Positions 9,672 to 19,781 are shown, counted from the stretch's first letter. The stretch is 64,000 nt of DNA from Roseiarcus sp963748545 (GCA_963748545.1 CAVVJO010000020.1:62001-126000), one strand, 5' to 3'. Notes: generated by a model not told the origin, from the sequence alone. Translations and numbers: made by a program.

Positions 9672-10713
9672 CTAGGCGTCCCTGTTCGCGCGCAACTTCT
9701 CCGCGGCCCGGGGCGCAAAATAGGTCAGCACGCCGTCGGCGCCGGCGCGCTTGAAGGCGATCAGGCTTTCCATCATCGCCTTGTCGCCGTCGATCCAGCC
9801 GTTCTGCGCCGCCGCCGTGATCATCGCGTATTCGCCGCTCACCTGATAGGCGAAGGTTGGGAAGCCGAATTCGTCCTTCACCCGGCGGATGATGTCGAGA
9901 TAGGGCATGCCGGGCTTGACCATCACCATGTCGGCGCCCTCCTCGAGGTCGAGTTGGACCTCGCGCAAGGCCTCGTCGCTGTTGGCGGGGTCCATCTGGT
10001 AGGTGCGCTTGTCGCCTTTCAGCGCGCCCTTCGATCCGAGCGCGTCGCGGAACGGCCCATAGAAGGCGGAGGCGTATTTGGCGGCGTAGGCGAGGATCTG
10101 GACGTCGAGGAAGCCCTCGGCGTCGAGCGCCGCGCGGATCGCGCCGACCCGACCGTCCATCATGTCGGAAGGGGCGATGACGTCGGCGCCGGCCCTGGCC
10201 TGATTCAGCGCCTGGCGGACCAGCGCCTCGACCGTCTCGTCGTTGAGAATGCGCAAATCGTCGCCGTGTTCGCGCACAAGACCGTCGTGACCGTGGCTGG
10301 TGTAGGGGTCGAGCGCTACGTCGGTGACGAGACCGAGTCGCGGGAACTCCTTCTTGATCGCCCGGCAGGCGCGGCAGACGAGATTGCCTTCGTTATAGGC
10401 CTCCGTTCCGTGCTCGTCCTTCAAATGCGGCTCGGTGTAAGGGAAGAAGGCGATCGCGGGGATGTCGAGCCTGACTGCGCGCTCCGCCTCGCGCACTGCC
10501 TGGTCGACGCTCAGCCTGTCGACGCCTGGCATTGCCGCGACCGGCGTGCGAACCTTTTCGCCCTCGATCAGGAACAATGGCCAGATGAGATCGTCGGTCG
10601 TGAGCACTCGCTCGCGGATCAGCCGGCGCGCCCACTCCGCCTTGCGGTTACGGCGCGGGCGCTGGAGGAGGTCGAGACGATGGGCTTCGGCGATGCGGGT
10701 GCGGCTTGTTCAT
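9672..10713 (-). CDS. hemB: Porphobilinogen synthase HemB, metal-site Asp type (N-terminal frameshift)
   Basis: Condenses two 5-aminolevulinate molecules to porphobilinogen in haem and chlorophyll synthesis. Visible signatures are DVALDPYTSHGHDG (the Asp/Ala variant that lacks the catalytic-zinc cysteines), APSDMMDGRV and the Schiff-base lysine in VMVKPGMPYLDI. The frame is clean from a GTG at 10607, but homologous sequence (HRLDLLQRPRRNRKAEWARR) continues upstream of that codon, so it is not the true start. An in-frame TGA then blocks it, while ATG 10713 (MNKPH) lies one base out of frame. One extra base around 10690-10712, perhaps in the CCC run, would join them to about 346 residues. Confidence 0.93.
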
Positions 10714-11224
10714 GGCGGATAACGGCTCCTTCGGCGCTGTTATACACCCTCGCGCCCCCTGAGCGACCCCCGCGTCTTGCCGCACCGCCCGTTGATCGCT
10801 CGGTCCAAAAGTCGCCTCGGGGCGTCGGAACCCGGTGACGCCGCGCCGCGACGTGAGCGATTTTTTCAGTTACGAATTGACAGCTTATAATCGTCTTTCA
10901 TGGCGGCGCCGTCGCGGCAGGCCAATTCCAACTTTGAGATCAAGCTTATAGGGATCTAAGAGGACCTATCTACGTCATTGAAATATAGTTAAGCGTGTTC
11001 ACATTACGTATTTTCCATAATTTACCGCACCGCAGCACACCCTTAGCGTTGTGGCAGTGACATGGACGTCAGTTAACGACCGTAAATTTCTACAGATTTA
11101 CACGGGTCTCAACTACAGGCAGGAAAGTGAATTAGACTTCTTGCGTATACGTTCGGCATGTGGTTCTATTGTGCAGTGCGGTAAGCGGTGTAAGTTAACT
11201 TAAGCAACTAGAAGGGGTTAAAAC
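10714..11224. other. 511-bp intergenic region, AT-rich in its second half
   Basis: No gene is supported. From about 10860 to 11220 the composition drops to a markedly AT-richer level than the neighbours, with runs such as ATTTTCCATAATTTACC. It separates divergent hemB and the second PEP-CTERM gene and probably holds the promoters of both. I could not pick a convincing -35/-10 pair. Confidence 0.5.
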
Positions 11225-11836
11225 ATGAAAACACATGTGGTTTCGACAATAGCCGTCCTTGCAGGTTTGACCGGCTTATCGGTCGGCGTGGCTCACGCTG
11301 CCCCCACCCCTGGCCCGGACGGGGGCCAGGCGCTTGTCGATTTCGGTAAGCCGGGTGTCGTGGGCGGAGACATCACCACGGGGACGAGCTTCACCATCGG
11401 CGACCTCACTGCGACCACCAACAACAGCGGCTTTCTCGCCGGTTTCGGCCCGGACTTCTTCGGGAAGGTGACGTTCAGCACGACGGACGGAACGAGCTTT
11501 AGTTTCGGTGACGCGGCGTTCGGGACGTTCGACAGCACCTCGATCACCGAGAGCGTCCTGGGCAAGGGCGTCGTTTCCTTCTACATCACGGGAGAGTATA
11601 CGCCCGGCACTTACGCGGTGGCGAACGGCGCGAGCGACGGCCCGTACATGGCGAGCATCAGCTATGGGTTCCAGCAGAGTCGCGGGACTATCTCCGACTC
11701 GGGAAGCTTCTCAGTGCCCCCGACGGCGGGGATTCCCGAGGCTTCGACCTGGGCGATGATGGCGCTCGGCTTCGTCAGCCTCTTCGGCGTCACAGGCTAT
11801 CGGTCTTCGCGCAAGAGCGGCGCGCTCGCGGTGTAA
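11225..11836 (+). CDS. PEP-CTERM-anchored exported protein
   Basis: A 203-residue secreted protein. It has a signal peptide (MKTHVVSTIAVLAGLTGLSVGVAHA), a Gly/Thr/Ser-rich beta domain containing one repeated phrase type (TTGTSFTIGDL, TTDGTSFSFGDA), and the C-terminal tag IPEASTWAMMALGF, a hydrophobic stretch and a basic tail. GAAGGGG precedes the ATG by about 8 bases. It lies behind a long AT-rich upstream region and ahead of a strong terminator, so it is probably monocistronic. The body has no domain I recognise. Confidence 0.9.
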   Translation: MKTHVVSTIAVLAGLTGLSVGVAHAAPTPGPDGGQALVDFGKPGVVGGDITTGTSFTIGDLTATTNNSGFLAGFGPDFFGKVTFSTTDGTSFSFGDAAFGTFDSTSITESVLGKGVVSFYITGEYTPGTYAVANGASDGPYMASISYGFQQSRGTISDSGSFSVPPTAGIPEASTWAMMALGFVSLFGVTGYRSSRKSGALAV

Positions 11837-11915
11837 TCCTCGGCGCGAGGGGGGCAGACTTAGGTCCGTCTGCTCTCCTCAGGCCGCACACGCTTCTGCG
11901 TTCCAAACTCAGGAA

Positions 11916-11947
11916 ACGGCCTTCTTCACGAAGGTCGTTTTTCTTTT
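11916..11947 (+). terminator. Rho-independent terminator
   Basis: A 9-bp stem ACGGCCTTC/GAAGGTCGT (one G:T pair) with a 5-base loop, followed directly by TTTTTCTTTT. It lies 80 bp after the stop of the PEP-CTERM gene. Confidence 0.88.
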
Positions 11948-12050
11948 GCGGCGATTGCGCCCGCGCGTCGGACATTCTGGGGATAGCCGACGCGCGACGA
12001 ACACCGTTGCGCTTCTGTCAGCGCACAAACTGGCGCGAAAGCGTTCCGCC

Positions 12051-12248
12051 TCAGGCGTACTTGCCGCCCTCGTACATCTTGAGCCACACAGCCGACTGCC
12101 CCTTGATCCACCGCCGCGCTTCGGCCTGGGTTCTGAAGCCGTCGATCTCGGGTTGTTGTCCTCCGGGAAGCGTCAGCCGAACGAGCCACTGCCCATCTTT
12201 TGTTTCGACCGCGTCAAAGCGCGCTTTTGGTTTCGGAGTGGTGGTCAT
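12051..12248 (-). CDS. Small conserved-looking hypothetical protein
   Basis: A 65-residue soluble protein: MTTTPKPKARFDAVETKDGQ, then WLVRLTLPGGQQPEIDGFRT and QAEARRWIKGQSAVWLKMYE. The composition is like a compact beta-beta-alpha domain rather than random GC-rich translation. No signal peptide or membrane segment. No clear ribosome binding site (only weak GCGAAG). It is convergent with the preceding PEP-CTERM gene across the terminator. I do not assign a function. Confidence 0.65.
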   Translation of the reverse strand: MTTTPKPKARFDAVETKDGQWLVRLTLPGGQQPEIDGFRTQAEARRWIKGQSAVWLKMYEGGKYA

Positions 12249-12299
12249 CTTCGCATTATGGGGAGAGGCGATCGATCGCGCCAGACCTTTTTGTCTATT

Positions 12300-12560
12300 T
12301 CACTCGCAGACTTCGACCAGACGCCAGGCGCCCTTGAGATGCTGGTGGAAGCTGTAGCAGCCGAGCCTGGGCGCCCGGATCGGCAACCCCAGCGGAGGCG
12401 GCGCGACAGGCGTCCCGCTATAGCCATAGAGGCCCGAGCCGACCGTCCAGGCGACTCGCGCAGGCGGATAGGGATACGGCACGGGCCCCGCGGCGCACGT
12501 CTGAGACAAGGCGGCGAGCGCAAGCAGGGCCGCCGCGAACCGAACTGAAGCTTTCGCCAT
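12300..12560 (-). CDS. Small secreted Pro-rich protein
   Basis: An 86-residue product with a clear signal peptide (MAKASVRFAAALLALAALSQTCAA), then a Pro/Tyr-rich segment (GPVPYPYPPARVAWTVGSG) and a C-terminal part with two cysteines (LGCYSFHQHLKGAWRLVEVC) that could form one disulfide. The start at 12560 is preferred over an upstream codon because it begins the signal peptide and GAGGGG lies upstream. It follows the b561 gene on the same strand by 102 bp. I do not recognise the family. Confidence 0.7.
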   Translation of the reverse strand: MAKASVRFAAALLALAALSQTCAAGPVPYPYPPARVAWTVGSGLYGYSGTPVAPPPLGLPIRAPRLGCYSFHQHLKGAWRLVEVCE

Positions 12561-12662
12561 GTCGAGAGTCCCCTCGAGCGCCGGCGACGCCATGAGCCGC
12601 CTTAGGGTTTCGATAACGCGCCGCGCCGGTCCGGGGCAAGACATTCCCTCGCGAGCGCGCCG

Positions 12663-13232
12663 CTATTCCGCTGGCTGACGGGCGGGGTCCGTCGCTTCGG
12701 TCGTCGGCGTTCCCGCCATCGCCTCGAACACGCCGTCGCGCCTGACGAGCGCATGAAACAGCGCCGCCGCGACATGCAGGAGGATCACCGCGAAGAAAAG
12801 CAGCGCGAGGCTGACATGCGCGACCCACAAAATCGTGTGCAGGCCGTCGCTTTGCGGCGCGATCGGCGGCAGCGAAAAGCCGTCCCACAGCGTGACGGGG
12901 TATCCGCCCGCCGACAGCATCGCCCAGCCGATTAGCGGGACCGCGATCATGAGAGCGTAAAGCGCGACATGCGACAGATACGCGCCAAGCTTCATCAGCG
13001 CCGGCAGATCGTTCGGCAGGGGCGGGGCGCCCGAGCGCAAGCGAACGCCGAGCCGAATCAGGGCGAGCACGAGAATGACGATCCCGAGCGGCTTATGGAT
13101 CGCAATCAGCGTGAGGTAGGTCGGCCTGATGGTCGAGACCATGTGGACGCCGATGAACAGCGTCGCCAGGATGCAAAGCGCCATGATCCAGTGCAGCGCG
13201 CGCTGGAGCGGCGTGAAGCGGGCGGGGGTCAT
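12663..13232 (-). CDS. Cytochrome b561 family membrane protein
   Basis: A 189-residue, four-helix dihaem b-type cytochrome (prokaryotic b561). The start MTPARFTPLQRALHWIMALC contains the first haem histidine; further candidate ligands are His in IAIHKPLGIVI, YLSHVALYALMI and LHTILWVAHVSLALL, with HVAAALFHAL near the end. The ATG at 13232 overlaps the stop of the catalase-like gene by four bases (ATGA), so the two are translationally coupled. Electron transfer from the quinone pool to the periplasmic catalase-like partner is a reasonable inference from this pairing, not shown directly. Confidence 0.9.
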   Translation of the reverse strand: MTPARFTPLQRALHWIMALCILATLFIGVHMVSTIRPTYLTLIAIHKPLGIVILVLALIRLGVRLRSGAPPLPNDLPALMKLGAYLSHVALYALMIAVPLIGWAMLSAGGYPVTLWDGFSLPPIAPQSDGLHTILWVAHVSLALLFFAVILLHVAAALFHALVRRDGVFEAMAGTPTTEATDPARQPAE

Positions 13233-14287
13233 CGGGTCGCCTCCGACGAGGTTCGCGGATAGTCTTTCGCCTCGGCCGTCCGGCGGTCGAACGAGACGCG
13301 ATACGCGGAGGAGCGCGCGGCGGGGAACGGATCGTCCGAGGTCGATATGCCCTCCGGCAGCACGGTCGGATCGTAGTTGATGTCGCGGCATGGCCCGTCC
13401 GCTTCGGGGATGATCGCCTGAGCCGTCAGGGTTCCGACCTCGATCTTGCGACGGTCGTCGGGCCAGGCCTTGCTGGGGTCAGCCGTCGGGTCGCCCGGAT
13501 TGGCGACGGTGACGGTCATGGTCCATCGCGCCGGCGCGCTCTTGATGCGCTCGGCGATCTCGTCCTCGAGGAAATTCGGGCCGCGCTTCGCGAGCTCGTC
13601 ATGCGGGACGGGGACAGGCTGCGCCGCGGGGATCAACGACCACCGCACGGCGCGCTGAGCGCCCGACCCGTCGGTGAAAACGAAGGCGTCGAGGCTGTTA
13701 TAGGGCTCCTCGGCATAGCTGCCGGTCCAGGGCGCGCTCTTCGCCCAGCCGCCGAAGTCGGCGAATTCCGGATGCGCGCCGGCGAACGCCCCGATGGCGC
13801 CCGGGTCCTTGCTCGCAGACGCCTGCAGGAGTCCGTAAAAGGCGTCCGGGGTCGACACCGGGAAGAACGGCGGATCGATCAACGCCATCCGCCATTGCTG
13901 GCCGTCCGGCGTCGTGATCCTCACGCCGAGGCCGCGGACCCTGACCGCGGCGTCCGCCGCGTCGGGGTCCGCGGTCGCGAGATTGAAGCGTCCCACAACC
14001 GGATACTGCCCCTTGGCGAAAGCCTGAGCCCTCGAGAGCTCGGCGCCGGCGCCGTTGGCCTCGAACACGCCGGTGAAGCAAATCCCCTTGGCGTGGTTGC
14101 GGCGATGACCGAGCGCCGGACCGGAAGGCGGGGCGAGCGCGTCGACAAGTTTGTCGGGCGTCAGGCGCTGCGGCGAAAGCCATCCGCCTGCATAGGCGAA
14201 GGCGCCGGCGGCGATCACGACCACCGCGGCGATCGCGACCAGCGATCCGAGAGACGAACGAGAAGTCGGTCGGGGCGGCTCGGCCAC
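13229..14287 (-). CDS. Membrane-anchored catalase-family peroxidase (SrpA-like)
   Basis: A haem peroxidase of the small catalase-related family. It opens with an N-terminal membrane anchor (SLGSLVAIAAVVVIAAGAFAY) and the catalase-like core follows: GHRRNHAKGICFTGVFEANG carries the distal histidine, then VVGRFNLATADPDAAD, RGLGVRI, WRMALIDPPFFPV, and the C-terminal FDRRTAEA. About 352 residues, shorter than classical catalases (about 480), as usual for this group. GTG 14287 is chosen because GGAG lies 9 bases upstream and it begins just before the anchor; the longer frame adds an unlikely leader. It overlaps the b561 gene by four bases. Confidence 0.88.
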   Translation of the reverse strand: MAEPPRPTSRSSLGSLVAIAAVVVIAAGAFAYAGGWLSPQRLTPDKLVDALAPPSGPALGHRRNHAKGICFTGVFEANGAGAELSRAQAFAKGQYPVVGRFNLATADPDAADAAVRVRGLGVRITTPDGQQWRMALIDPPFFPVSTPDAFYGLLQASASKDPGAIGAFAGAHPEFADFGGWAKSAPWTGSYAEEPYNSLDAFVFTDGSGAQRAVRWSLIPAAQPVPVPHDELAKRGPNFLEDEIAERIKSAPARWTMTVTVANPGDPTADPSKAWPDDRRKIEVGTLTAQAIIPEADGPCRDINYDPTVLPEGISTSDDPFPAARSSAYRVSFDRRTAEAKDYPRTSSEATR

Positions 14288-14403
14288 GCAAAGTCTCCAT
14301 CGATCGCACCGCCCGCCCACGCGCAAGGTAACACAAAAGTCGCTATGGTCCATGGGCGCGCGGCGTTCTGTGCGGCCGTGACTCTTGAACTAGGAGCGGA
14401 AGA

Positions 14404-14784
14404 ATGGGCGAGCAGGAAATTCGTGAGGCGCTCGATCGTCATTGGGCCGCCTCGGACGCCAACGAGTTCGACCTCGAGCACGAGATCTACCGGGAGGACG
14501 CCCTGCTGGAGTACCCGCAGTCGTGCGAGCGCATCAGGGGCCGCGAGCACATTCAGGCCTCGCGCGCCGCGCAGCCGAACGCCAAGCGTTTTACGGTGCG
14601 CCGCATCGTCGGGTCAGGAAACCTCTGGGTCACGGAATTCATCCTCGCCTATGACGGCCGGCCGTCCTATACGGTCAGCGTCATGGAGTTCGTGGATGGC
14701 AAGGTCGCCCGCGAAACCCAGTATTTCGCCGACCCGTTCGAACCCGGGGCATCCCGGGCGCGATGGGTCGAGCGAATGACGTGA
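14404..14784 (+). CDS. SnoaL-like/NTF2-fold domain protein
   Basis: A 126-residue single-domain protein of the cone-shaped NTF2-like fold: MGEQEIREALDRHWAASDAN helix, EHEIYREDALLEYPQSCERI, RGREHIQASR, then the strands WVTEFILAYDGRPSYTVSVM and EFVDGKVARETQYFADPF. This pattern is typical of SnoaL-like ketosteroid-isomerase-fold proteins, whose substrates vary widely. There is no signal peptide. GGAGCGGAAG precedes the ATG. It is 65 bp upstream of the unknown 326-residue gene on the same strand, so they may be co-transcribed. Confidence 0.82.
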   Translation: MGEQEIREALDRHWAASDANEFDLEHEIYREDALLEYPQSCERIRGREHIQASRAAQPNAKRFTVRRIVGSGNLWVTEFILAYDGRPSYTVSVMEFVDGKVARETQYFADPFEPGASRARWVERMT

Positions 14785-14849
14785 TATTGCAGCGACTCCC
14801 GCGAGCCTAGCAGGACAAGCGTCACAGAGTGTCGAGGCCGGAGGTAGGG

Positions 14850-15830
14850 ATGTCCAATCGCCAAGTCCTGCTCTATTTTGCGTGGAGTCGTCCGGCAGAA
14901 GCAGGCGCGCCGCTTGCCGTGATCGACGATCGTTTTCCTGCGATGTTCGAACTGCGCAGGCTCTTCTACCCGAAGTTCGAGAGTCTGTCGGACAGCGACG
15001 ATGTCGATCAGGGAATCGGGGGATTTCTGGACCATGTCCAGAAGCCGAATTTCGCGGCATTCGCCGAACAGGCCCAGGCGATAACGGGCAACGGCGCGAT
15101 ACAGGTCGAGCGCGTAAGCGAAAGCGGCGTTCTGACGCCGCTCGACGATGGGGTGATGGCCGACGCCGACACCATCGTCATCATCAGCTTTGATTCCCTG
15201 CGAACGGGGCAGGCGGCGAGCGAGGGGGAAGTCGAGGCGGTTCGGCGCTTCCTCCAAAATCCGGATCACCTGATCTTCGTTTGCCCCCACCATGACATCG
15301 GGGAAGCCGCGGGCGAGGCAAGACAGGAGCGGGAAAACCGGCAGATCGCCGAGCACCAGCACCATGGCGACCCGGCCATTCCTCCGCGCCAGGGTTTCGG
15401 CGGATTTGCGCGCACGCTGCTGGCCGGCCTTGGGGCGCCCGTCGAAAACCAGTTCGGCCTGCGTCCGGCCGTAACGGCCGACGGGGCGCCGGCGCCCGTC
15501 GAGATCGATCGGGCTCTCGACCGGCTTGGCCTGCTCACGGGCGTCGAGGCTTTCAATCTCCATCCTCATTTGCCGCACTTCGAACGCACCGGCCCAGCGA
15601 CGCAGCGGATGGAAGTCCTCGCCCGGCAAGCGATCGATCCCGCCGCCCCGCCTCATCCGTTCACTCGGGACGGCCGCTCGACCTTTGATGCGTTGCTTCA
15701 ATCGAGCCCGGACGCATTCGCCGGAAAATTGTTGGTGTGCGACACGACAATGTTCAGCTCCACCGCCGGCGGCGTCGATAATCTTCGTCGGCTCTGGTCC
15801 AATGTCCTTCGGCGGCCGAGCAGAGTCTAG
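14850..15830 (+). CDS. Uncharacterised 326-residue protein
   Basis: I do not recognise the family. The ATG at 14850 follows a very strong GGAGGTAGGG. The protein is soluble, with no signal peptide, and has several motif-like stretches: QVLLYFAWSRPAEAGAPLAV at the N-terminus; a predicted beta-strand/turn ADTIVIISFDSLRTGQ near residue 110; EVEAVRRFLQNPDHLIFVCP then HHDIG around 130-150; and HLPHFERTGPATQRMEVLAR near 250. The 110-155 segment resembles a Rossmann-like or glutaminase-like edge with a His-His-Asp cluster. Composition and codon use match its neighbours, arguing for a native gene. It converges on the FAD reductase gene with only 13 bp between the stops. Confidence 0.8.
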   Translation: MSNRQVLLYFAWSRPAEAGAPLAVIDDRFPAMFELRRLFYPKFESLSDSDDVDQGIGGFLDHVQKPNFAAFAEQAQAITGNGAIQVERVSESGVLTPLDDGVMADADTIVIISFDSLRTGQAASEGEVEAVRRFLQNPDHLIFVCPHHDIGEAAGEARQERENRQIAEHQHHGDPAIPPRQGFGGFARTLLAGLGAPVENQFGLRPAVTADGAPAPVEIDRALDRLGLLTGVEAFNLHPHLPHFERTGPATQRMEVLARQAIDPAAPPHPFTRDGRSTFDALLQSSPDAFAGKLLVCDTTMFSSTAGGVDNLRRLWSNVLRRPSRV

Positions 15831-15843
15831 ACGAAATCTTCCG

Positions 15844-17210
<1,367 letters not shown>

Positions 17211-17214
<4 letters not shown>

Positions 17215-17672
17215 CGGAGCGCCAGGATCATGGCGAAGCCGAGGGCGATCGCGATAATATCCTCGACGAAGCCGGCCGGCGGGTCGCGTCCGAACGCCTT
17301 GGCCAAGCGCGCGCGAAGGTCGGCGCCGCCGTAGGTTCCGATCGCCGCGCCAATCACGCCGGCGACAAGGCCCAACACCCACGAGCCGCCCGACACGCCG
17401 AGCGTTGCGCCGCACAGCGCGCCGCTGACCAGCCGCGCGCCGAACTGCATTGGAACCTTGCGGCTCGGGGTGGACGGCAACTGGTCGGTGATCATCTCGA
17501 CCAGCGCCAGAAGCGAAAAAATCCACACCGCCCACTTGTTGGCCATGAACGCGAGCCAGGACCCGTCGAGGTCGAGAAGACCGAAGTGGGCGGCCCAACT
17601 GACCGCCGCAGGCGCCGTCATCGTGCGCGAGCCGGCGACGATCCCGGCGAGTAGGGCGAGGGCGTAAAGCAT
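17211..17672 (-). CDS. DUF4126 family membrane protein
   Basis: A 153-residue protein with about four hydrophobic segments: MLYALALLAGIVAGSRTMTA, FSLLALVEMI, VSGALCGATLGVS through VLGLVAGVIGAAIGTYGG, and DIIAIALGFAMILAL. The AGSRTMTAPAAVSWAAHFG start and DQLPSTPSRKVPMQFGARL loop are the DUF4126 hallmarks. Function unknown. It is translationally coupled (ATGA overlap) to the disulfide reductase downstream, suggesting a shared role. The start MLYALALL is preferred over the longer frame because it begins the first helix. Confidence 0.85.
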
Positions 17673-17701
17673 GGTTGCGGTCTCCTCAGGCCAACGCGGC
17701 G

Positions 17702-18277
17702 CTACGCTTCGTTCCAAAGCGCAATGACCGGCTCGTCGCGGCTGTCGTGCTCATAAGCCAGCACGCTGAGACTGGCGGTGTCGAGCTTGAAGAGCCGGCC
17801 GTCCGCGGGCGAGAGCGCAAGCCATCGCGCCGTCAGAATTCTTAGCACGTGGGCGCTGGAGAAAAGGATCGCCCGATCCTCGACCGCGCGCAGTTTCGCG
17901 ATCACGCGATCGACGCGGACGCCGACGTCGGCGGCGGTCTCGCCGCCAGGACAGCCATCGCGAAAAATCTTCCAGCCGGGGCGCTCGGCTTGAATTTCGC
18001 GAGACGTCCGTCCCTCATAGTCGCCGTAGTCCCATTCGAGCAGGTCGGGATCGAGAACGGCCCGATCGCCGAAACCGGCGAGCGCGCAGGTCTTGGCGGC
18101 GCGCTGCAGCGGACTGGCGAACACCCGATCGTAGGCCCGGCCGGCGAGCCGTTCCCGCAAATGCGCGGCCTTGCGCTCGCCTTCCTCGGTCAGGGGGATG
18201 TCGGTTCGGCCGGTGTGGCGTCCGGCGGCGCTCCAGGCCGTTTCGCCGTGACGGACAAGCGTGACGCTGGGCGGCAT
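17702..18277 (-). CDS. Histidine phosphatase family protein
   Basis: A 191-residue member of the phosphoglycerate-mutase-like superfamily. The catalytic motif LVRHGETAWSAAGRHTGRTD is at residues 7-26, followed by PLTEEGERKAAHLRERL, FASPLQRAAKTCALAG and the second catalytic His in ILFSSAHVLRILTARW. ETAADVGVRVDRVIAKLRA matches the acidic proton-donor region. The start MPPSVTLVRHGET at 18277 has AGGAG just upstream. Substrate (sugar phosphate, nucleotide or other) is not determined by the motifs. It is upstream of DUF4126 on the same strand with a 29-bp gap, and may be in one operon with it. Confidence 0.9.
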   Translation of the reverse strand: MPPSVTLVRHGETAWSAAGRHTGRTDIPLTEEGERKAAHLRERLAGRAYDRVFASPLQRAAKTCALAGFGDRAVLDPDLLEWDYGDYEGRTSREIQAERPGWKIFRDGCPGGETAADVGVRVDRVIAKLRAVEDRAILFSSAHVLRILTARWLALSPADGRLFKLDTASLSVLAYEHDSRDEPVIALWNEA

Positions 18278-18447
18278 GGAGTTCTCCTGTCCAATGCGCT
18301 CCGGATCGAAGCCGCGCTTGGCGGCCGCGATTGTTGCGCGCCCGCTGGACGCGTTCAACTGTCATAACCAATCGCCAGATGAGCCAGGTGAGACCGCCTG
18401 CGCCGCGCCCGGCTGGACAGGGCCGCCTCCCGGCGGGAAAAGGGGCG

Positions 18448-19752
18448 ATGAGCCTGTTCGAGGACGAAAAGAGCCGCAGCGAGCCGCCGCCCGCGCCGCT
18501 CGCCGAGCGGTTGAGGCCGACGAGCCTCGCCGAGGTCTCCGGCCAGGAGCATCTGACCGGGCCGGACGGCGCGCTGACGCGGCTGCTCGAGGCGCCGACG
18601 CTCGGCTCGATGATCTTCTGGGGACCGCCGGGCAGCGGCAAGACGACGGTTGCGCGGCTGATCGGCGCGATGCGCCCCGACGCCTTCGTCCAGGTCTCGG
18701 CGATCCATACCGGCGTCGCCGAGCTCAAGAAGATTTTCGACGCCGCTCGCGTCCGGCGCGGGCAAGGGCAGGGGACGCTGCTGTTCGTCGACGAGATCCA
18801 CCGCTTCAATCGCGCCCAGCAGGATTCCTTTCTGCCGGTGATGGAGGCCGGCGTCGTCACCCTGATCGGCGCGACCACCGAGAATCCGTCGTTCGAATTG
18901 AACGCCGCGCTGCTTTCCCGCGCCCGCGTGCTTGTCTTTCGGGCGCTCGGCGCCGAGGCGCTGGAGGCCCTGATCGAGCGCGCCGAGCGGCTGGTCGACA
19001 AGGCGCTGCCGCTCGAAGCGGAAGCGCGCTTGGCGCTGGTCGGCATGGCGGACGGCGACGGCCGGTCCGTGCTGACGCTCGCCGAGGAGGTCTGGCGCGC
19101 CGCCCGCCCGGGGGAGGTCCTCGATGCGCGTCGCCTGGTCGAGATCGTGCAGCGGCGCGCGCCGCTCTACGACAAGGGCCAGGACGGCCACTACAATCTG
19201 ATCTCCGCGCTGCACAAATGCGTGCGCGGCTCGGACCCGGACGCCGCGCTCTATTATCTCGCCCGCATGCTCGACGCCGGCGAGGACCCGCTGTTCATCG
19301 CCCGCCGCGTCGTGCGCATGGCCTCCGAGGACATCGGCCTCGCCGACCCGCAGGCGCTCGTGGTCGCCAACGCCGCCAAGGAGACTTACGATTTTCTCGG
19401 TAGCCCCGAGGGCGAGCTCGCCATCGCCCAAGCCGTCGTCTATGCGGCGACCGCGCCGAAGTCGAACGCCCTCTACAAGGCCTTCGGCGCCGCGCAGGCG
19501 CTCGCCAAAACGCACGGCTCGCTGACGCCGCCGAAAACCATCCTGAATGCGCCGACGCGTCTGATGAAGCGCGAGGGCTACGGGGCGGACTACGCGTATG
19601 ACCACGACCAGCCCGACGCCTTCAGCGGCCAGGACTACTGGCCCGAGGCGCTCGGCCGCCGCGCGCTCTACGAGCCGGTCGAGCGCGGCTTCGAGCGCGA
19701 GATCCGCAAGCGGCTCGAATACTGGGCGCGGCTGCGGACCGAGCGCGAGTGA
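18448..19752 (+). CDS. rarA: Replication-associated recombination protein A (RarA/MgsA)
   Basis: AAA+ ATPase that acts on stalled replication forks and ssDNA gaps. The Walker A loop is GPPGSGKTTVARLIG, Walker B is LLFVDEIHRFNRAQQ, sensor 1 is IGATTENPSFELNAALLSRA, followed by the clamp-loader-like C-terminal domain (DGHYNLISALHKCVRGSDPD, RMASEDIGLADP). The 434-residue length is normal. ATG 18448 (MSLFEDEKSRS) is chosen because AAAAGGGG precedes it and the ATG at 18379 would add a low-complexity leader. It diverges from the phosphatase gene and converges with an aldo/keto reductase at a hairpin. Confidence 0.96.
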   Translation: MSLFEDEKSRSEPPPAPLAERLRPTSLAEVSGQEHLTGPDGALTRLLEAPTLGSMIFWGPPGSGKTTVARLIGAMRPDAFVQVSAIHTGVAELKKIFDAARVRRGQGQGTLLFVDEIHRFNRAQQDSFLPVMEAGVVTLIGATTENPSFELNAALLSRARVLVFRALGAEALEALIERAERLVDKALPLEAEARLALVGMADGDGRSVLTLAEEVWRAARPGEVLDARRLVEIVQRRAPLYDKGQDGHYNLISALHKCVRGSDPDAALYYLARMLDAGEDPLFIARRVVRMASEDIGLADPQALVVANAAKETYDFLGSPEGELAIAQAVVYAATAPKSNALYKAFGAAQALAKTHGSLTPPKTILNAPTRLMKREGYGADYAYDHDQPDAFSGQDYWPEALGRRALYEPVERGFEREIRKRLEYWARLRTERE

Positions 19753-19753
19753 G

Positions 19754-19774
19754 GGGGCGGCGAGACGCCGCCCC
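19754..19774. terminator. Convergent hairpin between rarA and the aldo/keto reductase
   Basis: A perfect 9-bp GC stem GGGGCGGCG/CGCCGCCCC with a 3-base loop, starting 2 bases past the rarA stop. It lacks a U-tract on either side, so it may act as a bidirectional barrier or Rho-assisted terminator. Its location marks where the converging reductase gene should end. Confidence 0.6.
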
Positions 19775-19781
19775 TCCGCGT

